Assembly: GCA_019636345.1 (NCBI GenBank)
Contig: JAHBXQ010000009.1
Span: 62,001-126,000 of the forward strand
DNA: 64,000 nt
Direction: 5' to 3'
DNA from: Pirellulales bacterium
GTDB taxonomy: Bacteria > Planctomycetota > Planctomycetia > Pirellulales > Lacipirellulaceae
Positions 44,837-53,027 of this stretch are shown here, piece after piece (the stretch's first letter is position 1; every line of letters begins with the position of its first letter). The position numbers and the translations under genes are program-made. The notes under the pieces were generated by a model, which saw only the letters and a program-made list of their open reading frames with translations, had not been told where the DNA came from and did not search any database.

Positions 44837-45592
44837 CTAAACCGAGCGCTGCTTTCGAGGTCCGATACCTTGTCGCAGCCGAAACGCTACGTAACCGAGA
44901 ATGGTAAGACCGATGACGGACGGCTCAGGAACCACGTTTCCGAGAACGACATATCGGCCGTTCGCATCAGAGACGGAGTAGTTGGACCAGTCGAATCCTG
45001 AGTTAGGCTGGAAGGCGATAAACCCCGGATCGCCGATATCCGGTGCATTGCGAACGCTGGCACCCCACCCATTCGTCCCAAACAAGCCGCTACCGAAGAC
45101 GAGGGCATACCATCCTGGACTGAGCGGCAACGTGAGATCGCCATACGTTTCGGCCGAGAGCGCCGGAAACGTGAGCGTCGTAGCGCCGAATACGTCGGGG
45201 GTTGACAGATTGCCGCTGTCGGGAAAGTCGTTCGGCCCGTCGAGTTTCACGATGGCCCCAAAAAACGTCCCCCCAGTGAAGGCGACGAAGTGCCCGCCGA
45301 CCTGGGATGTGACGACCGGACGGGTCAACTCGAAGCGCACCCCGGCATACACGAACGGGTTGATATTCGTCCCCCCTGTCGTTCCATGTGCAACCCCCGT
45401 CGTCCCGAGCGTGCCGCTTTCGTAGATGATCGCAGCCAAGGCGACGCTGCTCGGCGCAGCAGCGATAACGCCAAGTGCGAAAACTAGGAGAAGTCGTCGC
45501 CGTGCGTTGGTGGGAACTATGGGATCGCCTCGCTTGGTAAGTGCCGCAGTTTCTGGTCCAGGCCGGTCTGTTGTCAATGACAAACTGGCCAA
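44837..45592 (-). CDS. PEP-CTERM surface protein, function unknown
   Basis: The product is up to 251 residues. The best signal peptide is RRRLLLVFALGVIAAAPSSV. Because no ATG lies close before it, a TTG at 45592, 45583 or 45577 must be used and the start is uncertain. The body (ATLTFPALSAETYGDLTLPL and PGWYALVFGSGLFG) matches small beta-sandwich PEP-CTERM proteins that carry a choice-of-anchor-like domain. It ends VVPEPSVIGLTILGYVAFRL plus basic residues. It lies just upstream of the broken beta-helix fragment. Codon use and GC are slightly lower than in the neighbouring housekeeping genes. Confidence 0.75.
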   Translation of the reverse strand: MASLSLTTDRPGPETAALTKRGDPIVPTNARRRLLLVFALGVIAAAPSSVALAAIIYESGTLGTTGVAHGTTGGTNINPFVYAGVRFELTRPVVTSQVGGHFVAFTGGTFFGAIVKLDGPNDFPDSGNLSTPDVFGATTLTFPALSAETYGDLTLPLSPGWYALVFGSGLFGTNGWGASVRNAPDIGDPGFIAFQPNSGFDWSNYSVSDANGRYVVLGNVVPEPSVIGLTILGYVAFRLRQGIGPRKQRSV

Positions 45593-45628
45593 CCTTCAAG
45601 ATACTCTGGCGGCCTCTTCCCCGCGAGC

Positions 45629-45768
45629 GGGTAGCATCGGTTGTCCCCAACCGGTGCGAAAGCAAGCAGCATTCCCCCCCCACTGTCGCCTCAAACTGAA
45701 GCGCCGCGTGGCAACGGAATGCTTCTTGCGGTTGCGCCGTGCGAGGTTGGGGACAACCTGTGCTACCC
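45629..45768. repeat. 140-bp palindromic MITE-like element
   Basis: The ends are 24-base inverted repeats: GGGTAGCATCGGTTGTCCCC plus AACC at the left, and its near complement at 45745-45768, matching at 22 of 24 positions. Inside, a second pair (GCAAGCAGCATTCC against GCAAGAAGCATTCC in complement) continues the symmetry. The whole element could fold into one long hairpin. It has no coding capacity. The size and structure fit a non-autonomous mobile element or a REP-like extragenic palindrome. It abuts copy B of the neighbouring repeat. Confidence 0.75.
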
Positions 45769-45770
45769 AT

Positions 45771-45955
45771 GCGCTTCCGTGCTCCTGGCTGCGCCAATTC
45801 CCGGGTGCGGTAACTGATCGCAGGCATTTCAGCACTTGGCAAAGCCAGCCGCAAGCGGCGGCTTTTTTCGTGGGCTCGATATGCATCACTCGCCTCGCGG
45901 GATTCTGCCGGCAATTGGGCCGCCGCATCGTCGAGAACGAACGCAGGGGGTGTTC
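45771..45955. repeat. extragenic repeat, copy B
   Basis: This is the second copy of the repeat seen at 43865-44048, in the same orientation and 1.9 kb away. It keeps an intact hairpin followed by six T residues. Minus-strand frames read through both copies and yield similar Arg-rich peptides (ISYRTRELAQPGARKR), but the conservation is at the DNA level and no start or signal supports a gene. Confidence 0.8.
45841..45868 (+). terminator. terminator-like hairpin within repeat B
   Basis: AAAGCC, a bulged A, GCCGC-AA-GCGGC, GGC and a run of six T form a strong hairpin with a T tail on the plus strand. No plus-strand gene ends just upstream, so it may be an orphan or serve as a boundary. The minus strand has only a short T run. 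Confidence 0.55.
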
Positions 45956-46030
45956 CGCCGCCATGAGCGGACGGCGCTAGCCCAATGCCACTCACTTTGA
46001 GCTTTGGGACAGCGCCGGGCCCGTCGGGGA

Positions 46031-46198
46031 TTTTGCTCGGCGGTTGAGCAAAATTGAATTTTGCTTGTCAAAACTGCCGGGTCGCGATCGGCGGCGTCGG
46101 ACGCAAGTCCTTCGCTGGCAAGCAGATCGAACTCTCGCCATCCTCGCGACGCCTGGGGTTTTGCTCCATAAAAACGGGTTCGGAGCCATTGAGCAAAA
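46031..46198. repeat. cluster of TTTTGCTC/GAGCAAAA inverted sites
   Basis: TTTTGCTC occurs at 46031-46038 and 46159-46166, and its complement GAGCAAAA at 46046-46053 and 46191-46198. The second site is also part of a perfect 19-base palindrome, AGCAAAATTGAATTTTGCT at 46047-46065. Each direct copy is followed by its inverse, 7 and 24 bases later. The block is AT-rich and lies 280-440 bases upstream of the GH92 gene. The stretch from 45956 to 46474 contains no other recognisable feature. Confidence 0.6.
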
Positions 46199-46474
46199 CG
46201 AGCAATGCCCCCGTCGTGCCGAGCTTGGCCGGCACGACGGTCAGGCAGCGCTACGGGTCGACGTCGCGGCGCCAGACTTTCGCGAACGGGACCCTTCGGC
46301 AAGTCTTGAAAGCGGAGTTCGGGCGCAGCCAGCGGCGACTGGCGGCGAATCGTTCGCAGGTCGCTCGGGTTTCGCTCGCCCGAGGCGGTCGTATTTGGCC
46401 GCCAAATCGGGGACAATCCCGAGGGCGAATTCGCCCCTGCCGAACTTCCCTTCGAACCCCAGCGCTGCCGAGCA

Positions 46475-48802
46475 ATGGCGACTCGATGCTGTACGTCCCT
46501 GTTTGTGCTTGCGGTTGCCGGCGGCGCTGCGTCGCAGGCGGCCGGGGAGGGCTATGCCGCAGCGGTCAACACGCTGCAGGGGACGAATTCGCAGTTCGAA
46601 TTGAGCCGGGGCAACACCTACCCCGCGACCGCGTTGCCCTGGGGGATGCACACCTGGACTCCCCAGACGGGCCGTAACGGCGACGGCTGGAAGTACCAAT
46701 ACCGCAAGCGTACGATCCGCGGCTTTCAGCAGGCCCATCAGTGCAGCTCGTGGTCGAACGACTACGCCGTCTTCTCGCTGATGCCCGTGGTCGGGACGCT
46801 TGAGGTTCACGAGGATCGGCGCGCGACGGGCTTTCGCCATGAGGACGAAGTCGGGCGACCGCACCACTATCGCGTGGCGCTCGCCTCGGGGGTCGTCGTG
46901 GACATGACGCCGAGCGAACGGGGCGCACTCTTGCGGTTTGCGTTCCCCGACTCGCAGCGGGCGTTCGTCGTGTTCGACGGCTACAGCGGCAACTGCACTT
47001 TGGAAGTGCAGCCCGATCGCCGCCGGCTGGTCGGCCGAGTACGCAACCAGCGGGGCCGGCCCGGCGGCATCGAGAACCACTTTATCGTCGAATTTGAGAA
47101 CGAGGTTCTCGACGCCGGGGTGTGGCGCCATGTCGGCGACGGGCGATGCGAGGTCGCCGCTGAGACGCGGATCGCCGGGAGCAACGTCGGCGGGTACGTC
47201 GAGTTTCCGGCCGGGGCGACCGTCGTCGCCCGGGTCGCGTCGTCGTACATCGACGCGCAGCAAGCCGAATTGACCCTGGCGACCGAGCTGCCGCGGAACC
47301 GCGACTTTGAGGGCGTTCGCACCGCGGCCGAGGCGGCGTGGGAAAAGACTCTGGGCGCCGTTCACGTGGAAGGGGGAACCGACGAGCAGCGCCGCACGTT
47401 CTACTCGTGCCTGTTCCGGGCGAGCCTGCTCCCCCGGATGTTCTACGAGTACGACGCCGCCGGCGAGCCTCGCTACCGCAGCCCCTACGACGGTCAGGTC
47501 CATGCGGGCCGGATGTTCACCGACACGGGGTTCTGGGACGTGTTCCGGGCCCAGATGCCGCTGAACGTGTTGCTGCGCCCCGAAATGCAGGGCCAGTACA
47601 TGCAGGCGCTGCTCGCCGCGCACGAGCAGTGCGGCTGGTTGCCGTCGTGGTCGTTCCCCGAAGAGCAAGGGAGCATGCTCGGCAATCACGCCGCGTCGCT
47701 GCTGGCCGACGCTTGGGCGAAAGGGATTCGCACGTTCGATCCGGCGGTCGCCGCGGCGGCCTACGACCACGAGTCCTCGCACAAAGGCCCCTGGGGCCCC
47801 GCGAACGGTCGCGGCGGCGCCGACCTGATCGAACGCCTTGGGTATTTGCCCTACCCGGACCATCGCGAAGCGACCGCCAAGACGCTCGAGTACGCCTACG
47901 ACGACTTTTGCGGTTATCGCTTGGCGCTTGCGGCGGGGGACGACGCACTGGCGGAGACGTTTCTCAAGCGGGCGACGAACTATCGCAATGTGTTCGACCC
48001 GCAGGTCGGGTTCATGCGCGGCAAGGACGCCGCAGGACGCTGGACCGAGCCGTTCGATCCGATCGAGTGGGGCGGCCCCTACGCCGAGGGCTGCGCCTGG
48101 CACTGGACCTGGTCGGTGTTTCATGACGTGGCGGGATTGATCGACCTGTTCGGCGGCGACGAGCCGTTCGTCGCCAAGCTGGACGGCGTGTTCGCGGCGC
48201 CCAGCGAGTTCAAGCCGGGAACCTACGGCGCGCCGATCCATGAGATGCGCGAGATGGTCGAGTCGGGCCTGGGGCAATACGCCCACGGAAATCAGCCGAT
48301 CCAGCACATGATCTATCTGTACTGCTACGCCGGCGCGCCGTGGAAGACCCAGTATTGGGCGCGACTGGCGATGGATCGCCTGTACGATTCCACGGAGAAC
48401 GGGTACCCCGGGGACGAAGACCAGGGGCAGACCTCGTCGTGGTACGTCATGAGCGCCCTGGGCCTGTATTGCGTCTGCCCGGGGACCGACGAGTACGTGC
48501 TTGGCAGCCCGCTCTTCCCGCGCGCAACGATCGATCTCGGCAAGGGGCGGCGGTTCGTCATCACTTGCCGCAACCAATCCTCAGCGAACGTGTACGTGCA
48601 GTCCGCCGAGCTGAACGGTCGTCCCTTGTCGCGCAACTTTCTGCGGCACGAGGAACTGGTCGCCGGGGGCGAATTGACGCTTGAAATGGGACCTCAGCCG
48701 AACTTCGAACGAGGGACGGCGCCGGCGGATCGTCCCTTTTCGCTCTCCACCGCGGACAGTCTGGCGCGTCAGCCGGCCGTGGACGTTTCGCTCGGGAAGT
48801 GA
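46475..48802 (+). CDS. glycoside hydrolase family 92 alpha-mannosidase
   Basis: The product is 775 residues with a short signal peptide (LFVLAVAGGAASQAAG). GH92 enzymes are Ca2+-dependent exo-alpha-mannosidases acting on alpha-1,2/1,3 and related mannosides. The N-terminal beta-sandwich opens with GTNSQFELSRGNTYPATALP-type sequence. The (alpha/alpha)6 domain shows RMFTDTGFWDVFRAQMPL, SSHKGPWGPANGRGG, FVGFMRGKDAAGRW-like and EGCAWHWTWSVFHD. Near the end, PGDEDQGQTSSWYVMSALG is the family's NEDxGQMSAWYV counterpart with catalytic acids. No PEP-CTERM signal is present. It stands alone, with no neighbouring mannose genes. Confidence 0.93.
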   Translation: MATRCCTSLFVLAVAGGAASQAAGEGYAAAVNTLQGTNSQFELSRGNTYPATALPWGMHTWTPQTGRNGDGWKYQYRKRTIRGFQQAHQCSSWSNDYAVFSLMPVVGTLEVHEDRRATGFRHEDEVGRPHHYRVALASGVVVDMTPSERGALLRFAFPDSQRAFVVFDGYSGNCTLEVQPDRRRLVGRVRNQRGRPGGIENHFIVEFENEVLDAGVWRHVGDGRCEVAAETRIAGSNVGGYVEFPAGATVVARVASSYIDAQQAELTLATELPRNRDFEGVRTAAEAAWEKTLGAVHVEGGTDEQRRTFYSCLFRASLLPRMFYEYDAAGEPRYRSPYDGQVHAGRMFTDTGFWDVFRAQMPLNVLLRPEMQGQYMQALLAAHEQCGWLPSWSFPEEQGSMLGNHAASLLADAWAKGIRTFDPAVAAAAYDHESSHKGPWGPANGRGGADLIERLGYLPYPDHREATAKTLEYAYDDFCGYRLALAAGDDALAETFLKRATNYRNVFDPQVGFMRGKDAAGRWTEPFDPIEWGGPYAEGCAWHWTWSVFHDVAGLIDLFGGDEPFVAKLDGVFAAPSEFKPGTYGAPIHEMREMVESGLGQYAHGNQPIQHMIYLYCYAGAPWKTQYWARLAMDRLYDSTENGYPGDEDQGQTSSWYVMSALGLYCVCPGTDEYVLGSPLFPRATIDLGKGRRFVITCRNQSSANVYVQSAELNGRPLSRNFLRHEELVAGGELTLEMGPQPNFERGTAPADRPFSLSTADSLARQPAVDVSLGK

Positions 48803-48943
48803 ACGGCGCGTCGGACGATCGCCCCGAATCAGGCGTTGTCCAAGAACTCAAAGCGACGTTGCGGTGCGGCAAGGACGCGCGCACACCGGCGACGTCCAAG
48901 CGACTGCCGGAAGTCTGGCGGAATCGCCGGGGACTTGTTCAGG

Positions 48944-50044
48944 CTACTTTGCGAGCGTCGCATTTCCGTCGCATCGATTGCCCAGGTCGCGATGGACCAA
49001 ACCGTCTAGGTCGTAGGACATCGAGCGGACGCTGCCGTCGCAGAAGGCGACGCTCCACTGATTGACATGGGCGGAACCAAAACGTCCCAGCGCCGCTTTG
49101 AGTTCCACGGCGACGGCGTCGTTCAGCGGCAATGCGATGGAGTACTGACCCTTGTCGGCCCAGCCCGTGCTGCGGTAGTTGTCGTTGTTGAACCCCGTGC
49201 ACCATGTTTCGTTGTCGGCGGGGTTGTACCCCGTTTCGTAGTCGTCCTGCGGGATATATCGCTCGCCGATGAGATACGTATTCGACAGGCCGTCGCACAC
49301 CTGGCGCGCCGCGATCTTGCTTCGCTCGAAGGAGATCCCGGTCATCGTCGCTTCGCCGCCGGGGAGTTGCAGGAAGCGAGACTGCTCGCTGCCCCAGATG
49401 CGATTCGCCGTCCACACCTCGGCATCGTGGTAACTTTTGGGGCCTTGTCCCAAGTCGTCGTTGAACCACTCGTTGTAGACGTGGCCCGAATTGATCGCAT
49501 AGTCGCCGCGGCCGACGAACTTGGGAATGTTCGCGTTGTAGAACCCCTGCGTTCCTCCGGCGTGCGAGGAGAGCGGATAGGGGACGTTGGCTCGCCGCGC
49601 GGGGCAATTGAGGTGCGACAGCGGCGATTCGGCGATCTGAGCTGCGCCGATCCGTTGTTGGCGAGTCAGCACGTAGGGATCGCCGTCGGCGGCGAGTTGG
49701 TACAGGTCCATTTGCTCGCAGTACGGCAACAGATTGAACATCCAGCCGCCGGGCTGGTCTCGTCCAAATCCGCGATCGGCGTCCCCCAGCCAGTACCAAC
49801 CCCAGCCGCCGGTCGGAAAGTGGCCTTGCATCGCGTGGTGATTGAGGGTCGCCAGGGCAAGCTGCTTCAGATTGTTCTTGCATTGGAATTGCCGCGACGC
49901 CTCGCGGGCCGATTGCACGGCAGGCAAGAGCAGCGACACGAGCGTCCCGATGACGGACATGACGACCAGCAACTCGACGAGCGTAAACGCTCGCGCGCTG
50001 CAAGACGGGCGCATGGCGGGCGCAGGTCGCTGGAGGGCGATCAT
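48944..50044 (-). CDS. DUF1559 domain protein with pilin-like N-terminus
   Basis: The product is 366 residues. The pilin-like signal is FTLVELLVVMSVIGTLVSLL followed by AVQSAREASRQFQCKNNLKQ. The body has HFPTGGWGWYWLGDADRGFG, HLNCPARRA, ISFERSKIAARQVCDGLSNT and NETWCTGFNNDNYR. The C-terminal box is FGSAHVNQWSVAFCDGSVRS. It belongs to the same subgroup as the gene at 56869-57921. The start is the ATG at 50044; an ATG at 50014 is possible. It is the third gene after the ECF sigma factor and FecR genes on the minus strand. Confidence 0.92.
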   Translation of the reverse strand: MIALQRPAPAMRPSCSARAFTLVELLVVMSVIGTLVSLLLPAVQSAREASRQFQCKNNLKQLALATLNHHAMQGHFPTGGWGWYWLGDADRGFGRDQPGGWMFNLLPYCEQMDLYQLAADGDPYVLTRQQRIGAAQIAESPLSHLNCPARRANVPYPLSSHAGGTQGFYNANIPKFVGRGDYAINSGHVYNEWFNDDLGQGPKSYHDAEVWTANRIWGSEQSRFLQLPGGEATMTGISFERSKIAARQVCDGLSNTYLIGERYIPQDDYETGYNPADNETWCTGFNNDNYRSTGWADKGQYSIALPLNDAVAVELKAALGRFGSAHVNQWSVAFCDGSVRSMSYDLDGLVHRDLGNRCDGNATLAK

Positions 50045-50183
50045 GGCGAATGAGACGAGGATTTCCGACCGCGCGGAGAAGCCGTTCCGCCCCGGCGATC
50101 AGCCGTTGATTCCAACGACGACCGCCGCAGCCTGCCTCCAGAAGCTCCGGCCTGCGGTCCGGATTGAACGTGCCGGCGGCAAC

Positions 50184-51989
50184 TTACCTGCCGAGCTCAA
50201 TATCATAACGTTTGGACAAGTATTGAAACACCTTGTTGCAATCAGCTTGATCGAGCGCCGCGTCGTAGACAAGAATTTCGTAGATATTTCCCAGGTAGTA
50301 GGCTTCGTACCAGGGCTGAGCGTGGCTGCCGACGTACTTCTTGGCATGCTGCTCAAGCGGTCGAGGAGCCGAGGTCACCCCCTGGCTGACGCCGTTGACG
50401 AGCAACTCGGCCCGGTTGCCGACGGCGTCGTACTGGTACGCCACGGCGCACGGGGCCAGCGGAGCGATCGGAGCGCCTTCGACGATGCCGACGTTCGTCG
50501 GATTCTTGTTCTTGACGGCTTCGCCCGCCCAGACCAATCCCCGCGGCCTGTGATCGGTCAGCATGGTCAACTCGAGCGTCGGCGCGTCGAGTCCGTACTT
50601 CAGCAGGATTCCGCCGTGCTGGGCGCTGGCGAAGCTGGCCGGGCTCGATGAGCAGACGACGAACGCCGTCTGCTGGTTGGTCGTTTCCATGGGACTGGTC
50701 GCCAGGTAATTCGACCAGCCGTCGAATCGCACCGCGGGCCGGCCTTCGCCGTCGCGAACCCAAATGGGGCAGAGCCGCTCGTCGAACTGCCACGCATCGT
50801 CGGGAAATCGGTTGTCGCCGATCAGTATGTCGGGCCACGTCGCGACGGGCTCCCCTTCTTTTTCGATCGGAATCAAATCTGCGGCAAGCCACAGCGCGAG
50901 ATTGCTTGTAATCGGCAGCGACGGCAGCTTGTCGGCGGGGATGTCGGGCACGAGCCGGCGCACGAACTTGGCGCCGTCGAAGCGAATGCGACGCGGCTCC
51001 GCTTCAGCGCCGTTGATCGCGACCGCCTCGTCTTGCTTGGCATGAACCAGGGCGCCGACGCCATGCTCGCCGGCTGCGCGGGTGACGACATCGCCGTCGA
51101 AGACGTGGACTTCCGAGTCTCCCGCACTGTCGACCTCCACGCCGAACTCGGTGCCGAGATCAACGACTTCGGCCGTCGGCGTGAGAATCGTGTATCCGCG
51201 GGCAAACCGCGGGACGGCCGCGGCGACCTTGCCGGCTGCGAGTTTGGCTTCGATCCCGGTCGTCATGACCAGATCGACCGGGCCCTCGACGACGACTTTG
51301 GCGCCCGTGTCGTAGGTCAGTTGCAGCACGCCTTGGGTCAGCTGCAGGCGATCGCCCGGCTGCAGCGTGTCGCCGAATTTGAATTCGGCGGCGCCTTCCG
51401 ACCACATGCAGTCGTCGAGTCCCGTGACGCGGGCGACCGGGGGCGTCGTGGGGGACGGCGCGCGGTTTTTTCCGGACCGTCCGCCTCTCGACTTCTCCGC
51501 GTCTTCCAGCGCGGCGAGTTCATAGAGATCGTCGAATCGGGAAAGCAAAGAGTTGTATTGCCACGCGAACGCGGCGAACAGCACGAGCGCCGCAACCGCG
51601 ACGGCCAACCCGTGGGCGTTCACAAACTCGGCGACCCGCAACGCCTTGCCGCGGATCGCGCCTGTCGTCGACCGGCTCGACTCGTCGGGAACGGCGCTTC
51701 GTTGAAAATAGTCGACAATGGGAGGAAGCTCGTCCGCGGCGGCCTCGGCGTCTGTCGATTTCGAGGCTTTCCCCGCCTGCTGAAGAAAAGAGAGCGCCGT
51801 CTCAAGCGTTCCAATTTCCTCGCGCAAGATCGAGTCGTCTTGCAGAAACCGCGAGGCCGAACGACGAGCCGCCTCGTCGGCGAGCAGCAGTTCGTTGAGC
51901 TGCGCGAGTTGCTGGTCCGTGGCGTCGCCGTCCAAGGCGACCAGCAACAGTCGGCGGAGTTCCGATTCGTTTCGATCGATAGCGCTCAT
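50184..51989 (-). CDS. FecR-domain membrane protein with LamG-like C-terminus
   Basis: The product is 601 residues. Residues 1-110 form a helical cytosolic part (LRRLLLVALDGDATDQQLAQ) resembling the anti-sigma end of planctomycete FecR proteins. One membrane helix lies near 128-146 (GLAVAVAALVLFAAFAW). The FecR domain follows (ARGYTILTPTAEVVDLGTEF, near 260), and from 365 a concanavalin/LamG-like domain (LALWLAADLIPIEKEGEP, VRFDGWSNYLATSP). FecR proteins transmit envelope signals to ECF sigma factors. The sigma factor gene lies 50 bases upstream on the same strand, so a functional pair is very likely. LamG fusion suggests the sensed ligand is a carbohydrate (inference). Confidence 0.9.
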   Translation of the reverse strand: MSAIDRNESELRRLLLVALDGDATDQQLAQLNELLLADEAARRSASRFLQDDSILREEIGTLETALSFLQQAGKASKSTDAEAAADELPPIVDYFQRSAVPDESSRSTTGAIRGKALRVAEFVNAHGLAVAVAALVLFAAFAWQYNSLLSRFDDLYELAALEDAEKSRGGRSGKNRAPSPTTPPVARVTGLDDCMWSEGAAEFKFGDTLQPGDRLQLTQGVLQLTYDTGAKVVVEGPVDLVMTTGIEAKLAAGKVAAAVPRFARGYTILTPTAEVVDLGTEFGVEVDSAGDSEVHVFDGDVVTRAAGEHGVGALVHAKQDEAVAINGAEAEPRRIRFDGAKFVRRLVPDIPADKLPSLPITSNLALWLAADLIPIEKEGEPVATWPDILIGDNRFPDDAWQFDERLCPIWVRDGEGRPAVRFDGWSNYLATSPMETTNQQTAFVVCSSSPASFASAQHGGILLKYGLDAPTLELTMLTDHRPRGLVWAGEAVKNKNPTNVGIVEGAPIAPLAPCAVAYQYDAVGNRAELLVNGVSQGVTSAPRPLEQHAKKYVGSHAQPWYEAYYLGNIYEILVYDAALDQADCNKVFQYLSKRYDIELGR

Positions 51990-52039
51990 GATTCAAGACT
52001 TGCCGAGCCGCCCCCGGGGAGTCTTTCTCCGTCCGCACT

Positions 52040-52576
52040 TCAAGTTTGCTTCAATCGCGATTCCACGCAGGTCTCGAGCGCCTTGCGAATTCGCAGAAAG
52101 AGACTCTTCACCGCATCGGCGCTGCGCTGGCTCGAGACGGCGATCGCTCGAATGGACTGCTCCTCGCCGTAACGCATCCACAGCAATTCACGATTCTGCC
52201 GCGGCAGTTTGTCGAGGCAGATCCTCAAGGCGTGGCGGCGTTCGTCGGTTTCGCTCGAGTCCCCCTCGGCGACGTCGAGCATCAGGCTCACGACTTCGTT
52301 GGAGAACACGTGCCGATCCCGTTTGCTGTCGCGCAAAAAGGAGAGGATTTCGTATCGCGCGATTGTCAAGGCCCAGGGCAGGAAGGCCGCCCCGGCGTGA
52401 AATTCACGGGCTTTTTTCCACAAGGCCAGATTGGTTCGTTGGAGGACGTCGGCCGTGTCGGCGTAGTTTCCCAGCGAGGCCAGGATAAAGGCCCTCAACC
52501 GGCCTTGCGAAGCCGTGAGATCCTGGACGTAAACGTCGAGGCTCCCAGACTGCTGTTCCTCTCGGTGTTCTTCCAT
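52040..52576 (-). CDS. ECF-type RNA polymerase sigma factor
   Basis: The product is 178 residues from the ATG at 52576; an ATG ten codons upstream is possible. Region 2 is visible in RAFILASLGNYADTADVLQR and FLPWALTIARYEILSFLRD, and region 4 in CLDKLPRQNRELLWMRYGEE and SIRAIAVSSQRSADAVKSLF. This matches the Rhodopirellula/Verrucomicrobium-type sigma-70 family usually paired with FecR/LamG proteins. It heads the minus-strand operon sigma, FecR, DUF1559, and is divergent from the triple PEP-CTERM gene, which may be one of its targets (inference). Confidence 0.92.
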   Translation of the reverse strand: MEEHREEQQSGSLDVYVQDLTASQGRLRAFILASLGNYADTADVLQRTNLALWKKAREFHAGAAFLPWALTIARYEILSFLRDSKRDRHVFSNEVVSLMLDVAEGDSSETDERRHALRICLDKLPRQNRELLWMRYGEEQSIRAIAVSSQRSADAVKSLFLRIRKALETCVESRLKQT

Positions 52577-53027
52577 GGCGTTGCGATCCGATTGAGGCGG
52601 GCGCAAATCTCACGCAGGAGAGCGCCCAACTAACATAGGAGGAGTCGCTTGGTTGAGGCGTCCTCCACTCTTCTCCACGTACCGCCGTTCGGTGTCGCGA
52701 ATTTCGCACATTTTTCGGAACGGGGGAGGTCGGGGCCATCCCCCGGGCGATTTTACGGAGTCGTCCGTCATTTTTGTCATTTTATTCCGCACGCACCGTC
52801 ACCAATTGCCTTATTCCCGGAGATTACTGGCAACGCTGGTGCTCGCCGGCGGCTTGTCATCTCTCATCGCAGCACTCGTTCGCGCGGCAGGTTTCGCTCG
52901 AACACGATTTCGCACACCGATTTTGGCACGGGTCACGCGCCGGTCGAGCCCCGACGCGGCGAATTGCGACGACCGACGAGCATCGGCGAAGCAGCTTGAC
53001 ACCGCCTGTCGTTATGGAGAAGCATCA
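52577..53027. other. 451-bp divergent control region of the surface cluster
   Basis: This lies between the ECF sigma gene and the triple PEP-CTERM gene. It contains a tandem direct repeat GTCATTTTT/GTCATTTTA at 52767-52784, in an AT-rich patch. The frame of the plus-strand gene stays open back to 52653, but the residues before 53028 lack signal or family features. The repeat may be a regulatory site. Confidence 0.5.

Noticed and set aside
45090-45995. A 301-codon minus-strand frame through repeat B
   Set aside because: It overlaps the PEP-CTERM gene at 44837 and reads a non-coding repeat; its Arg-rich peptide is also encoded by copy A only because the DNA is repeated.
46054-46677. A 207-codon plus-strand frame before GH92
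   Set aside because: It spans the TTTTGCTC array and overlaps the GH92 start in another frame. It looks like translated extragenic sequence, although similar peptides may be annotated elsewhere.
46241-48577. A 778-codon minus-strand open frame opposite GH92
   Set aside because: It mirrors the GH92 gene in the antisense frame, has an Arg/His-rich composition and no domain; high GC keeps antisense frames open.
52653-53027. Extension of the triple PEP-CTERM frame upstream of 53028
   Set aside because: The added 125 residues place the signal peptide internally and show no family features; the ATG at 53028 directly precedes a good signal peptide.
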